Shown: piece after piece, positions 1 through 11,769 of the stretch | Position numbering within the stretch: the first letter of the stretch is position 1 | How the letters are laid out: every line of letters begins with the position of its first letter | Assembly (NCBI GenBank): GCA_032718475.1 | Contig: JAUCBJ010008244.1 | Coordinates: 1 to 64,000, forward strand | Length of the DNA: 64,000 nucleotides | Origin: Nemertoderma westbladi | Lineage: Eukaryota; Xenacoelomorpha; Nemertodermatida; Nemertodermatidae | Direction: 5' to 3' | Translations under genes and position numbers: made by a program | The notes under the pieces: generated by a model | Told to the model about the DNA's origin: nothing | What the model saw: the letters and a program-made list of their open reading frames with translations, nothing else | Database searches by the model: none

Positions 1-388
1 CAGTAAGACTGAACACTCTCCTTATGATCGGCAGGAAAGCTACACGTCGACAGGAAAAACCGCCCTGATTGGCCCAAGCCAAACAAAGAACCACGCGGCC
101 AATGGCTGTTTCCATGTCAGCAACCAGCTGCTAGATGTCGTAATATGAATCATCACGGCTAAGCTGTGAAAGGTGGTTGGTGCATTACAAGTTTTTTGTC
201 TTACCATGTCCACTAAAACACGTATATAGCAGAATTACTTTTATGTCCGTTAAAACCCCTGTAAAGGTACCTTGCGGGCGAGGGGAATATATATACAGCT
301 AGAAAACCTTTTTTAGAGTATTCCAGCGCCTGGGGGGGAACTGGCCAGCAAAGGCAAATGTATCAGTTATCCCACAAAAGCTTTTACA
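1..388 (-). mobile_element. Partial LTR of a BEL-B family element (5' edge of the LTR)
   Basis: This stretch aligns along its whole length with 27723-28110 and 37452-37839, the ends of the two BEL-B LTRs. On the minus strand the LTR begins TGTAAAAGC at 388 and runs off the left end of the window. By eye it differs from BEL-B by roughly 10-13%, so it belongs to an older, separate insertion. The base after 388 is the first base of the 46-bp minisatellite, not a polypurine tract. This edge is therefore more likely the outer end of a 5' or solo LTR inserted at the array than a 3' LTR edge. Confidence 0.85.
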
Positions 389-3300
389 GAAATAAAGTAA
401 CTAGTCGGATCACCTAAGTAGAAATAAAAGGAGGGAAATAAAGTAACTAGTCGGTACAACTAAGTAGAAATACAAGGAGGGAAATAAAGTAACTAATCGG
501 TACAACTAAGTAGAAATAAAAGGAGGGAAATAAAGTAACTAATCGGTACAACTAAGTAGAAATACAAGGAGGGAAATAAAGTAACTAGTCGGTACAACTA
601 AGTAGAAATACAAGGAGGGAAATAAAGTAACTAATCGGTACAACTAAGTAGAAATACAAGGAGGGAAATAAAGTAACTAGTCGGTACAACTAAGTAGAAA
701 TAAAAGGAGGGAAATAAAGTAACTAATCGGTACAACTAAGTAGAAATACAAGGAGGGAAATAAAGTAATTTGTCGGATCACCTAAGCAGAAATAAAAGGA
801 GGGAAATAAAGTAACTAGTCGGATCACCTAAGTAGAAATAAAAGGAGGGAAATAAAGTAACTAATCGGTACAACTAAGTAGAAATAAAAGGAGGGAAATA
901 AAGTAACTAATCGGTACAACTAAGAAGAAATACAAGGAGGGAAATAAAGTAACTAGTCGGATCACCTAAGTAGAAATAAAAGGAGGGAAATAAAGTAACT
1001 AATCGGTACAACTAAGTAGAAATAAAAGGAGGGAAATAAAGTAACTAATCGGTACAACTAAGTAGAAATACAAGGAGGGAAATAAAGTAATTTGTCGGAT
1101 CACCTAAGCAGAAATAAAAGGAGGGAAATAAAGTAACTAGTCGGATCACCTAAGTAGAAATAAAAGGAGGGAAATAAAGTAACTAGTCGGATCACCTAAG
1201 TAGAAATACAAGGAGGGAAATAAAGTAACTAGTCGGATCACCTAAGTAGAAATAAAAGGAGGGAAATAAAGTAACTAGTCGGTACAACTAAGTAGAAATA
1301 AAAGGAGGGAAATAAAGTAACTAGTCGGATCACCTAAGTAGAAATAAAAGGAGGGAAATAAAGTAACTAGTCGGTACAACTAAGTAGAAATACAAGGAGG
1401 GAAATAAAGTAATTTGTCGGATCACCTAAGCAGAAATAAAAGGAGGGAAATAAAGTAACTAGTCGGATCACCTAAGTAGAAATAAAAGGAGGGAAATAAA
1501 GTAACTAGTCGGTACAACTAAGTAGAAATACAAGGAGGGAAATAAAGTAACTAATCGGTACAACTAAGTAGAAATAAAAGGAGGGAAATAAAGTAACTAA
1601 TCGGTACAACTAAGTAGAAATACAAGGAGGGAAATAAAGTAACTAGTCGGTACAACTAAGTAGAAATACAAGGAGGGAAATAAAGTAACTAGTCGGATCA
1701 CCTAAGCATACATAAAAGGAGGGAAATAAAGTAACTAGTCGGTACAACTAAGTAGAAATACAAGGAGGTAAATAAAGTAATTAGTCGGATCACCTAAGCA
1801 GAAATAAAAGGAGGGAAATAAAGTAACTAGTCGGATCACCTAAGTAGAAATAAAAGGAGGGAAATAAAGTAACTAGTCGGATCACCTAAGCATACATAAA
1901 AGGAGGGAAATAAAGTAACTAGTCGGTACAACTAAGTAGAAATACAAGGAGGGAAATAAAGTAACTAGTCGGATCACCTAAGCATACATAAAAGGAGGGA
2001 AATAAAGTAACTAGTCGGTACAACTAAGTAGAAATACAAGGAGGTAAATAAAGTAATTAGTCGGATCACCTAAGCAGAAATAAAAGGAGGGAAATAAAGT
2101 AACTAGTCGGATCACCTAAGTAGAAATAAAAGGAGGGAAATAAAGTAACTAGTCGGTACAACTAAGTAGAAATACAAGGAGGGAAATAAAGTAACTAGTC
2201 GGTACAACTAAGAAGAAATACAAGGAGGGAAATAAAGTAACTAATCGGTACAACTAAGTAGAAATACAAGGAGGGAAATAAAGTAACTAGTCGGTACAAC
2301 TAAGTAGAAATACAAGGAGGTAAATAAAGTAATTAGTCGGTACAACTAAGTAGAAATACAAGGAGGGAAATAAAGTAACTAGTCGGATCACCTAAGTAGA
2401 AATAAAAGGAGGGAAATAAAGTAACTAATCGGTACAACTAAGTAGAAATAAAAGGAGGGAAATAAAGTAACTAATCGGTACAACTAAGTAGAAATACAAG
2501 GAGGGAAATAAAGTAATTTGTCGGATCACCTAAGCAGAAATAAAAGGAGGGAAATAAAGTAACTAGTCGGATCACCTAAGTAGAAATAAAAGGAGGGAAA
2601 TAAAGTAACTAGTCGGTACAACTAAGTAGAAATACAAGGAGGGAAATAAAGTAACTAGTCGGATCACCTAAGTAGAAATAAAAGGAGGGAAATAAAGTAA
2701 CTAGTCGGTACAACTAAGTAGAAATAAAAGGAGGGAAATAAAGTAACTAGTCGGATCACCTAAGTAGAAATAAAAGGAGGGAAATAAAGTAACTAGTCGG
2801 TACAACTAAGTAGAAATACAAGGAGGGAAATAAAGTAATTAGTCGGATCACCTAAGTAGAAATAAAAGGAGGGGAATAAAGTAACTAGTCGGTACAACTA
2901 AGTAGAAATACAAGGAGGGAAATAAAGTAATTAGTCGGATCACCTAAGTAGAAATAAAAGGAGGGAAATAAAGTAACTAGTCGGTACAACTAAGTAGAAA
3001 TAAAAGGAGGGAAATAAAGTAACTAATCGGTACAACTAAGTAGAAATACAAGGAGGGAAATAAAGTAATTTGTCGGATCACCTAAGCAGAAATAAAAGGA
3101 GGGAAATAAAGTAACTAATCGGTACAACTAAGTAGAAATACAAGGAGGGAAATAAAGTAACTAGTCGGTACAACTAAGTAGAAATACAAGGAGGTAAATA
3201 AAGTAACTAGTCGGATCACCTAAGTAGAAATAAAAGGAGGGAAATAAAGTAACTAGTCGGTACAACTAAGTAGAAATAAAAGGAGGGAAATAAAGTAACT

Positions 3301-5337
3301 AATCGGTACAACTAAGTAGAAATAAAAGGAGGGAAATAAAGTAACTAGTCGGATCACCTAAGTAGAAATACAAGGAGGGAAATAAAGTAATTAGTCGGAT
3401 CGCCTAAGTAGAAATAAAAGGAGGGAAATAAAGTTACTAATCGGTACAACTAAGTAGAAATAAAAGGAGGGAAATAAAGTAACTAGTCGGATCACCTAAG
3501 TAGAAATACAAGGAGGGAAATAAAGTAATTAGTCGGATCGCCTAAGTAGAAATAAAAGGAGGGAAATAAAGTAACTAATCGGTACAACTAAGTAGAAATA
3601 AAAGGAGGGAAATAAAGTAACTAGTCGGTACAACTAAGAAGAAATAAAAGAGGGGAAATAAAGTAATTAGTCGGTACAACTAAGTAGAAATAAAAGGAGG
3701 GAAATAAAGTAATTAGTCGGTACAACTAAGTAGAAATAAAAGGAGGGAAATAAAGTAACTAGTCGGTACAACTAAGTAGAAATACAAGGAGGGAAATAAA
3801 GTAACTAGTCGGATCACCTAAGTAGAAATAAAAGGAGGGAAATAAAGTAACTAGTCGGTACAACTAAGTAGAAATACAAGGAGGGAAATAAAGTAACTAG
3901 TCGGATCACCTAAGTAGAAATAAAAGGAGGGAAATAAAGTAACTAGTCGGTACAACTAAGAAGAAATAAAAGAGGGGAAATAAAGTAATTAGTCGGTACA
4001 ACTAAGTAGAAATAAAAGGAGGGAAATAAAGTAACTAGTCGGATCACCTAAGTAGAAATAAAAGGAGGGAAATAAAGTAACTAGTCGGTACAACTAAGTA
4101 GAAATACAAGGAGGGAAATAAAGTAACTAGTCGGATCACCTAAGTAGAAATAAAAGGAGGGAAATAAAGTAACTAGTCGGTACAACTAAGTAGAAATACA
4201 AGGAGGGAAATAAAGTTACTAGTCGGATCACCTAAGTAGAAATAAAAGGAGGGAAATAAAGTAACTAGTCGGTACAACTAAGTAGAAATAAAAGGAGGGA
4301 AATAAAGTAACTAATCGGTACAACTAAGTAGAAATAAAAGGAGGGAAATAAAGTAACTAGTCGGATCACCTAAGCAGAAATAAAAGGGGGGAAATAAAGT
4401 AATTAGTCGGATCGCCTAAGTAGAAATAAAAGGAGGGAAATAAAGTTACTAATCGGTACAACTAAGTAGAAATAAAAGGAGGGAAATAAAGTAACTAGTC
4501 GGATCACCTAAGTAGAAATACAAGGAGGGAAATAAAGTAATTAGTCGGATCGCCTAAGTAGAAATAAAAGGAGGGAAATAAAGTTACTAATCGGTACAAC
4601 TAAGTAGAAATAAAAGGAGGGAAATAAAGTAACTAGTCGGATCACCTAAGTAGAAATACAAGGAGGGAAATAAAGTAATTAGTCGGATCGCCTAAGTAGA
4701 AATAAAAGGAGGGAAATAAAGTTACTAATCGGTACAACTAAGTAGAAATAAAAGGAGGGAAATAAAGTAATTAGTCGGATCGCCTAACTAGAAATAAAAG
4801 GAGGGAAATAAAGTAACTAATCGGTACAACTAAGTAGAAATAAAAGGAGGGAAATAAAGTAACTAGTCGGATCACCTAAGTAGAAATACAAGGAGGGAAA
4901 TAAAGTAATTAGTCGGATCGCCTAAGTAGAAATAAAAGGAGGGAAATAAAGTTACTAATCGGTACAACTAAGTAGAAATAAAAGGAGGGAAATAAAGTAA
5001 CTAGTCGGATCACCTAAGTAGAAATACAAGGAGGGAAATAAAGTAATTAGTCGGATCGCCTAAGTAGAAATAAAAGGAGGGAAATAAAGTAACTAATCGG
5101 TACAACTAAGAAGAAATAAAAGAGGGGAAATAAAGTAATTAGTCGGTACAACTAAGTAGAAATAAAAGGAGGGAAATAAAGTAACTAGTCGGTACAACTA
5201 AGTAGAAATAAAAGGAGGGAAATAAAGTAATTAGTCTGATCACCTAAGCAGAAATAAAAGGAGGGAAATAAAGTAACTAGTCGGATCACCTAAGTAGAAA
5301 TAAAAGGAGGGAAATAAAGTAACTAGTCGGATCACCT
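389..5337. repeat. 46-bp minisatellite, about 108 tandem copies
   Basis: A strictly 46-bp unit repeats from 389 to 5337. Each unit runs GAAATAAAGTAACTAGTCGG, then either ATCACC or TACAAC, then TAAGTAGAAATAAAAGGAGG. The two central variants are intermixed. Further positions vary in registers that repeat at multiples of 46: TAATTT occurs at 766, 1088, 1410, 2514 and 3066, and the GATCGCC variant recurs mostly every 138 bp after about 4410. This indicates higher-order duplication of 3-unit and 7-unit blocks. The top strand is purine-rich. No coding potential is seen, and there are no unique spacers, so it is not a CRISPR array. Confidence 0.97.
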
Positions 5338-5707
5338 AGTATAATTCCAATAAGTATATTGGTTTGTTTTATAGGTAGTTGGTGCTTTCACCCAGAAACC
5401 ACTACACCAAGGTGTGACACTGGTAGCACATGAAAGCAATTGATGGTCTACCGTCTAAATATAAAGTCAGCCCGCGTATAAAGTTATACATTGCATATTT
5501 ACATTCCGATCTACATTACACACGGATACAGGTAATATTTCCATTTTCAAATAAATTAAAAAGGGTCGATGCTACGGGGTGGGGGTATCTCTGGTTCGAG
5601 TTCCACCAGGAAGAACTAGAGTATAGGCGCCGCCACCATATGACACCTTCCGTTGTAAAGAAATCAACCTCTTAATAAAATAGTTTAATTTCTGGAAATT
5701 TACTTAC
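5338..5707. other. Non-repetitive spacer, probable intron 3' of the ShKT exon
   Basis: This 370-bp stretch lies between the first minisatellite and the splice donor of the ShKT exon. A short plus-strand open frame (5430-5675) has no recognisable motif and is not called. A GGTTCGAGTTCC string near 5592 resembles a pol III B box, but no A box is placed correctly. Nothing else is supported. Confidence 0.5.
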
Positions 5708-5892
5708 CTATGTTCAGCAAGAAATTGTTGACAATTAGGATTGGGATTAACTAAAGTGTCTCCCAGCGTATCCAAACAGCCAGGAGATTGGGAAGTGCCA
5801 TAGCCGTTGCAGATAAGAGGACAAGTAGAGACCATATAGTCTGGGTTGGACCGACATTCACCTCGCTGTGCCCAGTATAGACAGTATTCCTT
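5708..5892 (-). CDS. Internal host exon encoding a ShKT (ShK toxin-like) domain
   Basis: On the minus strand a 185-bp open segment sits between a consensus acceptor (TTTTTGTTCACAG just before it, with a branch-like CTAAT about 38 nt upstream) and a perfect donor (G then GTAAGTA). Its frame reads CLYWAQRGECRSNPDYM, followed by the remaining cysteines (CPLIC). This matches the ShKT pattern C-x2-WA-x2-GEC-x2-NP-x-YM-x3-CP-x2-C. A second cysteine-bearing stretch follows (CLDTLGDTLVNPNPNC). ShKT modules are extracellular, disulfide-bonded domains found as appendages on animal secreted enzymes such as astacins, tyrosinases and peroxidases, so the parent protein is probably secreted. Which enzyme it is cannot be told from one exon. 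A toxin is not implied. The flanking introns contain the two large minisatellites. Confidence 0.8.
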
Positions 5893-5945
5893 CTGTGAAC
5901 AAAAATTACGTGCCGAAGATATACCTGATTAGTCTTTACAGAAAT

Positions 5946-8900
5946 AGTTTAGAGAACTACCCCGTTCCAACTTATATAATTTAGAGAACAACCTTGTTCC
6001 AACTTATATAATTTAGAGAACTACCCCGTTCCAACGTATATAATTTAGAGAACTACCCCGTTCCAACCTATATAATTTAGAGAACTACCCCGTTCCAACT
6101 TATATAATTTAGAGAACTACCCCGTTCCAACGTATATAATTTAGAGACCTACCCCGTTCCAACTTATATAATTTGGAGAACTACCCCGTTCCAACTTATA
6201 TAATTTAGAGAACTACCCCGTTCCAACTTATATAATTTAGAGAATTACCCCGTTCCAACGTATATAATTTAGAGACCTACCCCGTTCCAACTTATATAAT
6301 TTAGAGAACTACCCCGTTCCAACTTATATAATTTAGAGAACTACCCAGTTCCAACTTATATAATTTAGAGAACTACCCCGTTCCAACTTATATAATTTAG
6401 AGAACTACCCCGTTCCAACTTATATAATTTAGAGAACTACCCCGTTCCAACTTATATAATTTAGAGAACTACCCCGTTCCAACTTATATAATTTAGAGAA
6501 CTACCCCGTTCCAACTTATATAATTTAGAGAACTACCCCGTTCCAACTTATATAATTTAGAGAACTACCCCGTTCCAACTTATATAATTTAGAGAACTAC
6601 CCCGTTCCAACTTATATAATTTAGAGAACTATCCAGTTCCAACTTATATAATTTAGAGAACTACCCCGTTCCAACTTATATAATTTAGAGAACTACCCCG
6701 TTCCAACTTATATAATTTAGAGAACTACCCCGTTCCAACTTATATAATTTAGAGAACTACCCCGTTCCAACTTATATAATTTAGAGAACTACCCCGTTCC
6801 AACTTATATAATTTAGAGAACTACCCCGTTCCAACTTATATAATTTAGAGAACTACCCCGTTCCAACTTATATAATTTAGAGAACTACCCCGTTCCAACT
6901 TATATAATTTAGAGAACTACCCCGTTCCAACCTATATAATTTAGAGAACTACCCCGTTCCAACTTATATAATTTAGAGAACTACCCCGTTCCAACTTATA
7001 TAATTTAGAGAACTACCCCGTTCCAACTTATATAATTTAGAGAACTACCCCGTTCCAACCTATATAATTTAGAGAACTACCCCGTTCCAACTTATATAAT
7101 TTAGAGAACTACCCCGTTCCAACTTATATAATTTAGAGAACTACCCCGTTCCAACCTATATAATTTAGAGAACTACCCCGTTCCAACTTATATAATTTAG
7201 AGAACTACCCCGTTCCAACCTATATAATTTAGAGAACTACCCCGTTCCAACTTATATAATTTAGAGAACTACCCCGTTCCAACTTATATAATTTAGAGAA
7301 CTACCCCGTTCCAACCTATATAATTTAGAGAACTACCCCGTTCCAACCTATATAATTTAGAGAACTACCCCGTTCCAACTTATATAATTTAGAGAACTAC
7401 CCCGTTCCAACCTATATAATTTAGAGAGCTACCCCGTTCCAACCTATATAATTTAGAGAACTACCCCGTTCCAACTTATATAATTTAGAGAACTACCCCG
7501 TTCCAACTTATATAATTTAGAGAACTACCCCGTTCCAACCTATATAATTTAGAGAACTACCCCGTTCCAACTTATATAATTTAGAGAACTACCCCGTTCC
7601 AACCTATATAATTTAGAGAACTACCCCGTTCCAACTTATATAATTTAGAGAACTACCCCGTTCCAACTTATATAATTTAGAGAACTACCCCGTTCCAACT
7701 TATATAATTTAGAGAACTACCCCGTTCCAACTTATATAATTTAGAGAACTACCCCGTTCCAACTTATATAATTTAGAGAACTACCCCGTTCCAACTTATA
7801 TAATTTAGAGAACTACCCCGTTCCAACCTATATAATTTAGAGAACTACCCCGTTCCAACTTATATAATTTAGAGAACTACCCCGTTCCAACTTATATAAT
7901 TTAGAGAACTACCCCGTTCCAACCTATATAATTTAGAGAACTACCCCGTTCCAACTTATATAATTTAGAGAACTACCCCGTTCCAACCTATATAATTTAG
8001 AGAACTACCCCGTTCCAACTTATATAATTTAGAGAACTACCCCGTTCCAACTTATATAATTTAGAGAACTACCCCGTTCCAACTTATATAATTTAGAGAA
8101 CTACCCCGTTCCAACTTATATAATTTAGAGAACTACCCCGTTCCAACTTATATAATTTAGAGAACTACCCCGTTCCAACTTATATAATTTAGAGAACTAC
8201 CCCGTTCCAACTTATATAATTTAGAGAACAACCCCGTTCCAACTTATATAATTTAGAGAACTACCCCGTTCCAACCTATATAATTTAGAGAACTACCCCG
8301 TTCCAACTTATATAATTTAGAGAACTACCCCGTTCCAACTAATATAATTTAGAGAACTACCCCGTTCCAACTTATATAATTTAGAGAACTACCCCGTTCC
8401 AACTTATATAATTTAGAGAACTACCCCGTTCCAACTTATATAATTTAGAGAACTACCCCGTTCCAACTTATATAATTTAGAGAACTACCCCGTTCCAACT
8501 TATATAATTTAGAGAACTACCCCGTTCCAACTTATATAATTTAGAGAACTACCCCGTTCCAACCTATATAATTTAGAGACCTACCCCGTTCCAAATTATA
8601 TAATTTAGAGAACTACCCCGTTCCAACTTATATAATTTAGAGAACTACCCCGTTCCAACTAATATAATTTAGAGAACTACCCCGTTCCAACTTATATAAT
8701 TTAGAGAACTACCCCGTTCCAACTTATATAATTTAGAGAACTACCCCGTTCCAACTTATATAATTTAGAGAACTACCCCGTTCCAACCTATATAATTTAG
8801 AGACCTACCCCGTTCCAACTTATATAATTTAGAGAACTACCCCGTTCCAACTTATATAATTTAGAGAACTACCCCGTTCCAACTTATATAATTTAGAGAA

Positions 8901-9010
8901 CTACCCCGTTCCAACTTATATAATTTAGAGAACTACCCCGTTCCAACTTATATAATTTAGAGAACTACCCCGTTCCAACTTATATAATTTAGAGAACTAC
9001 CCCGTTCCAA
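5946..9010. repeat. 32-bp minisatellite, about 96 tandem copies
   Basis: A 32-bp unit (TTCCAACTTATATAATTTAG then AGAACTACCCCG) repeats without phase breaks from about 5946 to 9010. Copies are very homogeneous. The commonest variants are AACTTAT versus AACCTAT and occasional GAGACC for GAGAAC. Each unit contains TATATAA. On the gene strand the array lies in the intron just upstream of the ShKT exon and starts 53 bp from its acceptor. Confidence 0.97.
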
Positions 9011-9065
9011 TCGAAAAATCGGAAAATCATAAATTCGATTTTAGGTATATAGGTAGATGCAAACA

Positions 9066-9866
9066 TAATTCAATTACTACTACTAGGTCGAGCGAACTCA
9101 GACAGTGGAAATGAGATCCTTCCAGGCTTCCCGATTCTCCATAGTTGTCGCAATTACGTTTCTCCCTAGTTCACTATCCCTTTCAAGTTGATCTATATAT
9201 ATGTTATGGCCGGTCGTCCACGACTACGCTTTCCATGAGTTGGTTGCCAGAAAAGTATATCTGGTATGACCTCGTCTTTACTTCTCCAGCAGTGCCCACT
9301 GAATCTTAATCTGCGTTCACGGAGGGTGGTTGATACAGGCGGTATTGTACCATAAAGCTCGGCGTTTGTCATGTGTTGTCTCAAGCTGATGTTTAGGGTT
9401 GCCCTTAGTAGTCTTGTGTAGCAACCATAAATTCGTTGTTCAAGTGATTTAGTCAGTGTCCAGGTCTCACCCCCGTATAAAAATACACTTTCCACTGTGG
9501 CTCGAAAGAACTTACTCTTCAGGTGCCTGGAGAGATCTGATTTCGAGATGGCATCCATTTTTGATAGAGCTACCCAAGCCTTTGCTTTCCTAACTTCTAT
9601 GTCCTTTTTGCTACTCTCTATCCATGATCCAAGGTACTGGAAGTCGTCGACCTTCCTTAGTTGATTATTATCAATTGTTGTCAAGTTTCCATTAACATTA
9701 AAAGTCATGAATTCGGTCTTGGTAGCATTTATATGCAATCTAACCTCCTTAGCAGCCCTCTCCACTTTATTCCGTAGAAACTGTGCATCTGCTGGCGTTA
9801 CAGCGAGCAGGGCGATGTCATCCGCAAAGTCTGTGTCTGTGACTGTAGTTGCCGGATATCTACTAC
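9066..9866 (-). pseudogene. RTE-like LINE, 3' half of reverse transcriptase ORF (split by BEL-A)
   Basis: The minus-strand frame contains the RT catalytic motif FADDIALL, adjacent to the BEL-A boundary. The long C-terminal domain typical of RTE-like LINEs follows: TEFMTFN, FQYLGSWIESSKKDI, FLYGGETWTLTKSLEQRIYG, RLRFSGHCWRS and KRSRGRPAITYI. A frame shift within a TA run near 9199 creates a premature stop. The next frame continues as DQLERDSELGRNVIATTMEN and stops near 9106. A GTA-triplet tail follows at about 9080. The 5' continuation lies beyond BEL-A at 26256 and below. The copy is dead. Confidence 0.85.
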
Positions 9867-9994
9867 TATAGAATTATATTCCCTAAATGCCGTGGATTTT
9901 CAAAATTTTTATTTTATTCGAATTAACTTTGTAAAAGATTACTTTGAGTCCTCATTTGTATTTGATTTATCATTTGTACGACCTTTAGTCAAGT

Positions 9995-10072
9995 GGTTCA
10001 GTAGCTCAGTCGGTAGAGCGTTGGAAATTATATGTGTAGTAGGTATTGAGTTCGAATCCTAGTAAGCGCGAA
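9995..10072 (+). other. tRNA-like module (pol III A and B boxes) inside BEL-A 5' LTR
   Basis: TAGCTCAGTCGGTAGAGC (10002-10019) is a canonical D-arm and A box with a perfect GCTC/GAGC stem. GAGTTCGAATCC (10048-10059) is a B box and T-loop. The distance matches tRNA spacing, but the anticodon and T stems do not pair well, so this is a tRNA-derived, SINE-like relic and not a functional tRNA gene. The same sequence sits in the 3' LTR at 24481-24558. Confidence 0.75.
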
Positions 10073-10248
10073 TTATTTTTTGTGCAGAATTTCAACTCAT
10101 TTAAATTGACCGCTACAAATTAAATTGCATTTGTCTGTACCTAGATTAACCAATGAGACTGTAGTTATTTGATTGTAACCAATGTCGTGCAAGTTATATA
10201 TTAGCTGGACCAATAGTTATCTTTAAAAACCTGTTAGAACCTATAGAA

Positions 10249-10298
10249 CAATCGAGAATTTTCTCGATTGATTGCAGCACAAATTTGCTATATAAAGG
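10249..10298 (+). promoter_or_regulatory. Putative LTR core promoter: dyad plus TATA box
   Basis: A perfect 10-bp inverted repeat (CAATCGAGAA, 2-bp gap, TTCTCGATTG) lies 18 bp upstream of TATATAAAGG. The AATAAA signal is about 120 bp downstream, as expected for U3/R of an LTR. The copy in the 3' LTR is at 24735-24784. That this is the start site is inference. Confidence 0.55.
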
Positions 10299-11769
10299 TG
10301 CGATTTGTTCATTAGTTATCAATCTTAATCTATCTCTCTATATTCAATTATTCTGAGTTATCTGATATTTGTTTATTCTGTTATTAGTATTCAGATTACA
10401 TTTTGTATAATTATCTGCAATAAATTCAGAAATACCGCTATCTGCTGTTCTTTCACCATGATTCACTACGGTGAACAAACTTAAGAACAGGATGGCCGGC
10501 TAGAGATCGGGCCGCAGCAATGAACGGGAACATCGGGGGAATGTAGACAAGAGACAACCCGCAATACCATCTCAGTTATTCGCCCATCGCCTGAAAGGTT
10601 AGACAGCGTTCGACGCCTTGCTACCTAAGTGTAAGACCAAAGATCAAAAGGTAGAAGTATTGACACGCTGTGAGCCTAAAATTACATCTTAGGGACTGTA
10701 CTGTCTTGATTCAGGAAAAAACCACAGTAGACCTTCACATTCCTACGGGGGGAGAGCAGGCAGATACTAGTACGCAGATAGGACATAGGCACACCGGTAC
10801 GAAGCATACACATTGGTAGGGTGCAGCAAACTGTACGCCTAACTCTTGCTAAGTACAGGTGCGTTTGCGACTATTTGTGGTACAACGGTGTCCATTGCAT
10901 TAGAACTTGTAGGCTAGGAAGGTTGTTGTGTTTCACCTGAATTGGGATTGTACCGTTCAGGCGGTAGGGCAGTTTACAACTAGGCGCAAATAAATTGAGG
11001 CTATTAGGGATATACTAACATCTACCGTGTCCCCACCAACGTCCTAATAGGAAGTTACCCAGCCTACCTAGGTGACTAAAATTCTAGATAGGAAGCCAGG
11101 ATAGCTATTAGTAACTGTACGCCTACAGTAGTAAACTAACACATTTCTTCTTAGTATTAGGGGCCTGGTAAATTAAAATTGCCGAATTCTGGGCGTAGCA
11201 TTAACCTTATGCCTGAATTTGAGTCCTGGAAATACGCAAGAGGGGAAGGAACCTTATCATTCGTGAGTATTGGACCTACAAGTTACAAAATTAGAATATT
11301 CGTAAAATGCACACCGTACCCAGTAATTATATATGTGAAGGAGCAAAACTGTTTTGACCGTTCAGAATTAACACACGCGCGTTAGAAATTATTTACACCT
11401 CAAAATATATAAAATTAACTTTTGTCCGTACTGTGCTTTGCCCGCTAGTTAGACATCTCCAAATCTCTGCCTCTGTACCTAGCTAGCGTCCCTTCGCCCA
11501 ACCATATAAATCACACCGCGGCAAAGTATACGAGCCCCTTAGTCCGTCAGTGAGTCAGCCTGATTTTAGGATTCGCTGCGCGGGATTTTGTTTTATCGAA
11601 GTTTGTCTGCTCGTAGACTGTTTTCTGCCTCACCGGTTATAAGAGATCGATACTGCAATATATTCGCTTACTTAGAGTTTACTGTTTTGGTGAGAAGGTC
11701 GGATTTATGATTTGATTCACAAACTTTACAGTAAGATATTGCAGGTATTGTTACTGTCTCTTCCATATA

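Larger units (their letters stand above)
9867..11769 (+). mobile_element. BEL-A 5' LTR
   Basis: A plausible pol II promoter is visible: TATATAAAGG at 10289-10298, preceded by a perfect dyad (CAATCGAGAA / TTCTCGATTG, 10249-10270). A poly(A) signal AATAAA lies at 10419-10424. This suggests U3 of about 450 bp, a short R and a long U5 of about 1.3 kb. A tRNA-like module occupies about 9998-10070. A 68-codon open frame at 11179-11385 is present in both LTRs but has no recognisable motif and is not called a gene. No convincing primer binding site follows at 11770. Confidence 0.93.

Noticed and set aside
5430-5675. 81-codon plus-strand ORF
   Set aside because: No motif and composition like its surroundings; it lies in the probable intron beside the ShKT exon.
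389-9010. Possible CRISPR arrays
   Set aside because: Both arrays are continuous tandem repeats with fixed 46- and 32-bp periods and no unique spacers, in a eukaryotic context.
10002-10059. Functional tRNA gene
   Set aside because: A and B boxes are good, but anticodon and T stems do not pair and the sequence is inside both LTRs.
11179-11385. 68-codon ORF in BEL-A LTR (also at 25665-25871)
   Set aside because: Identical only because the LTRs are duplicates; no domain and no evidence of translation.
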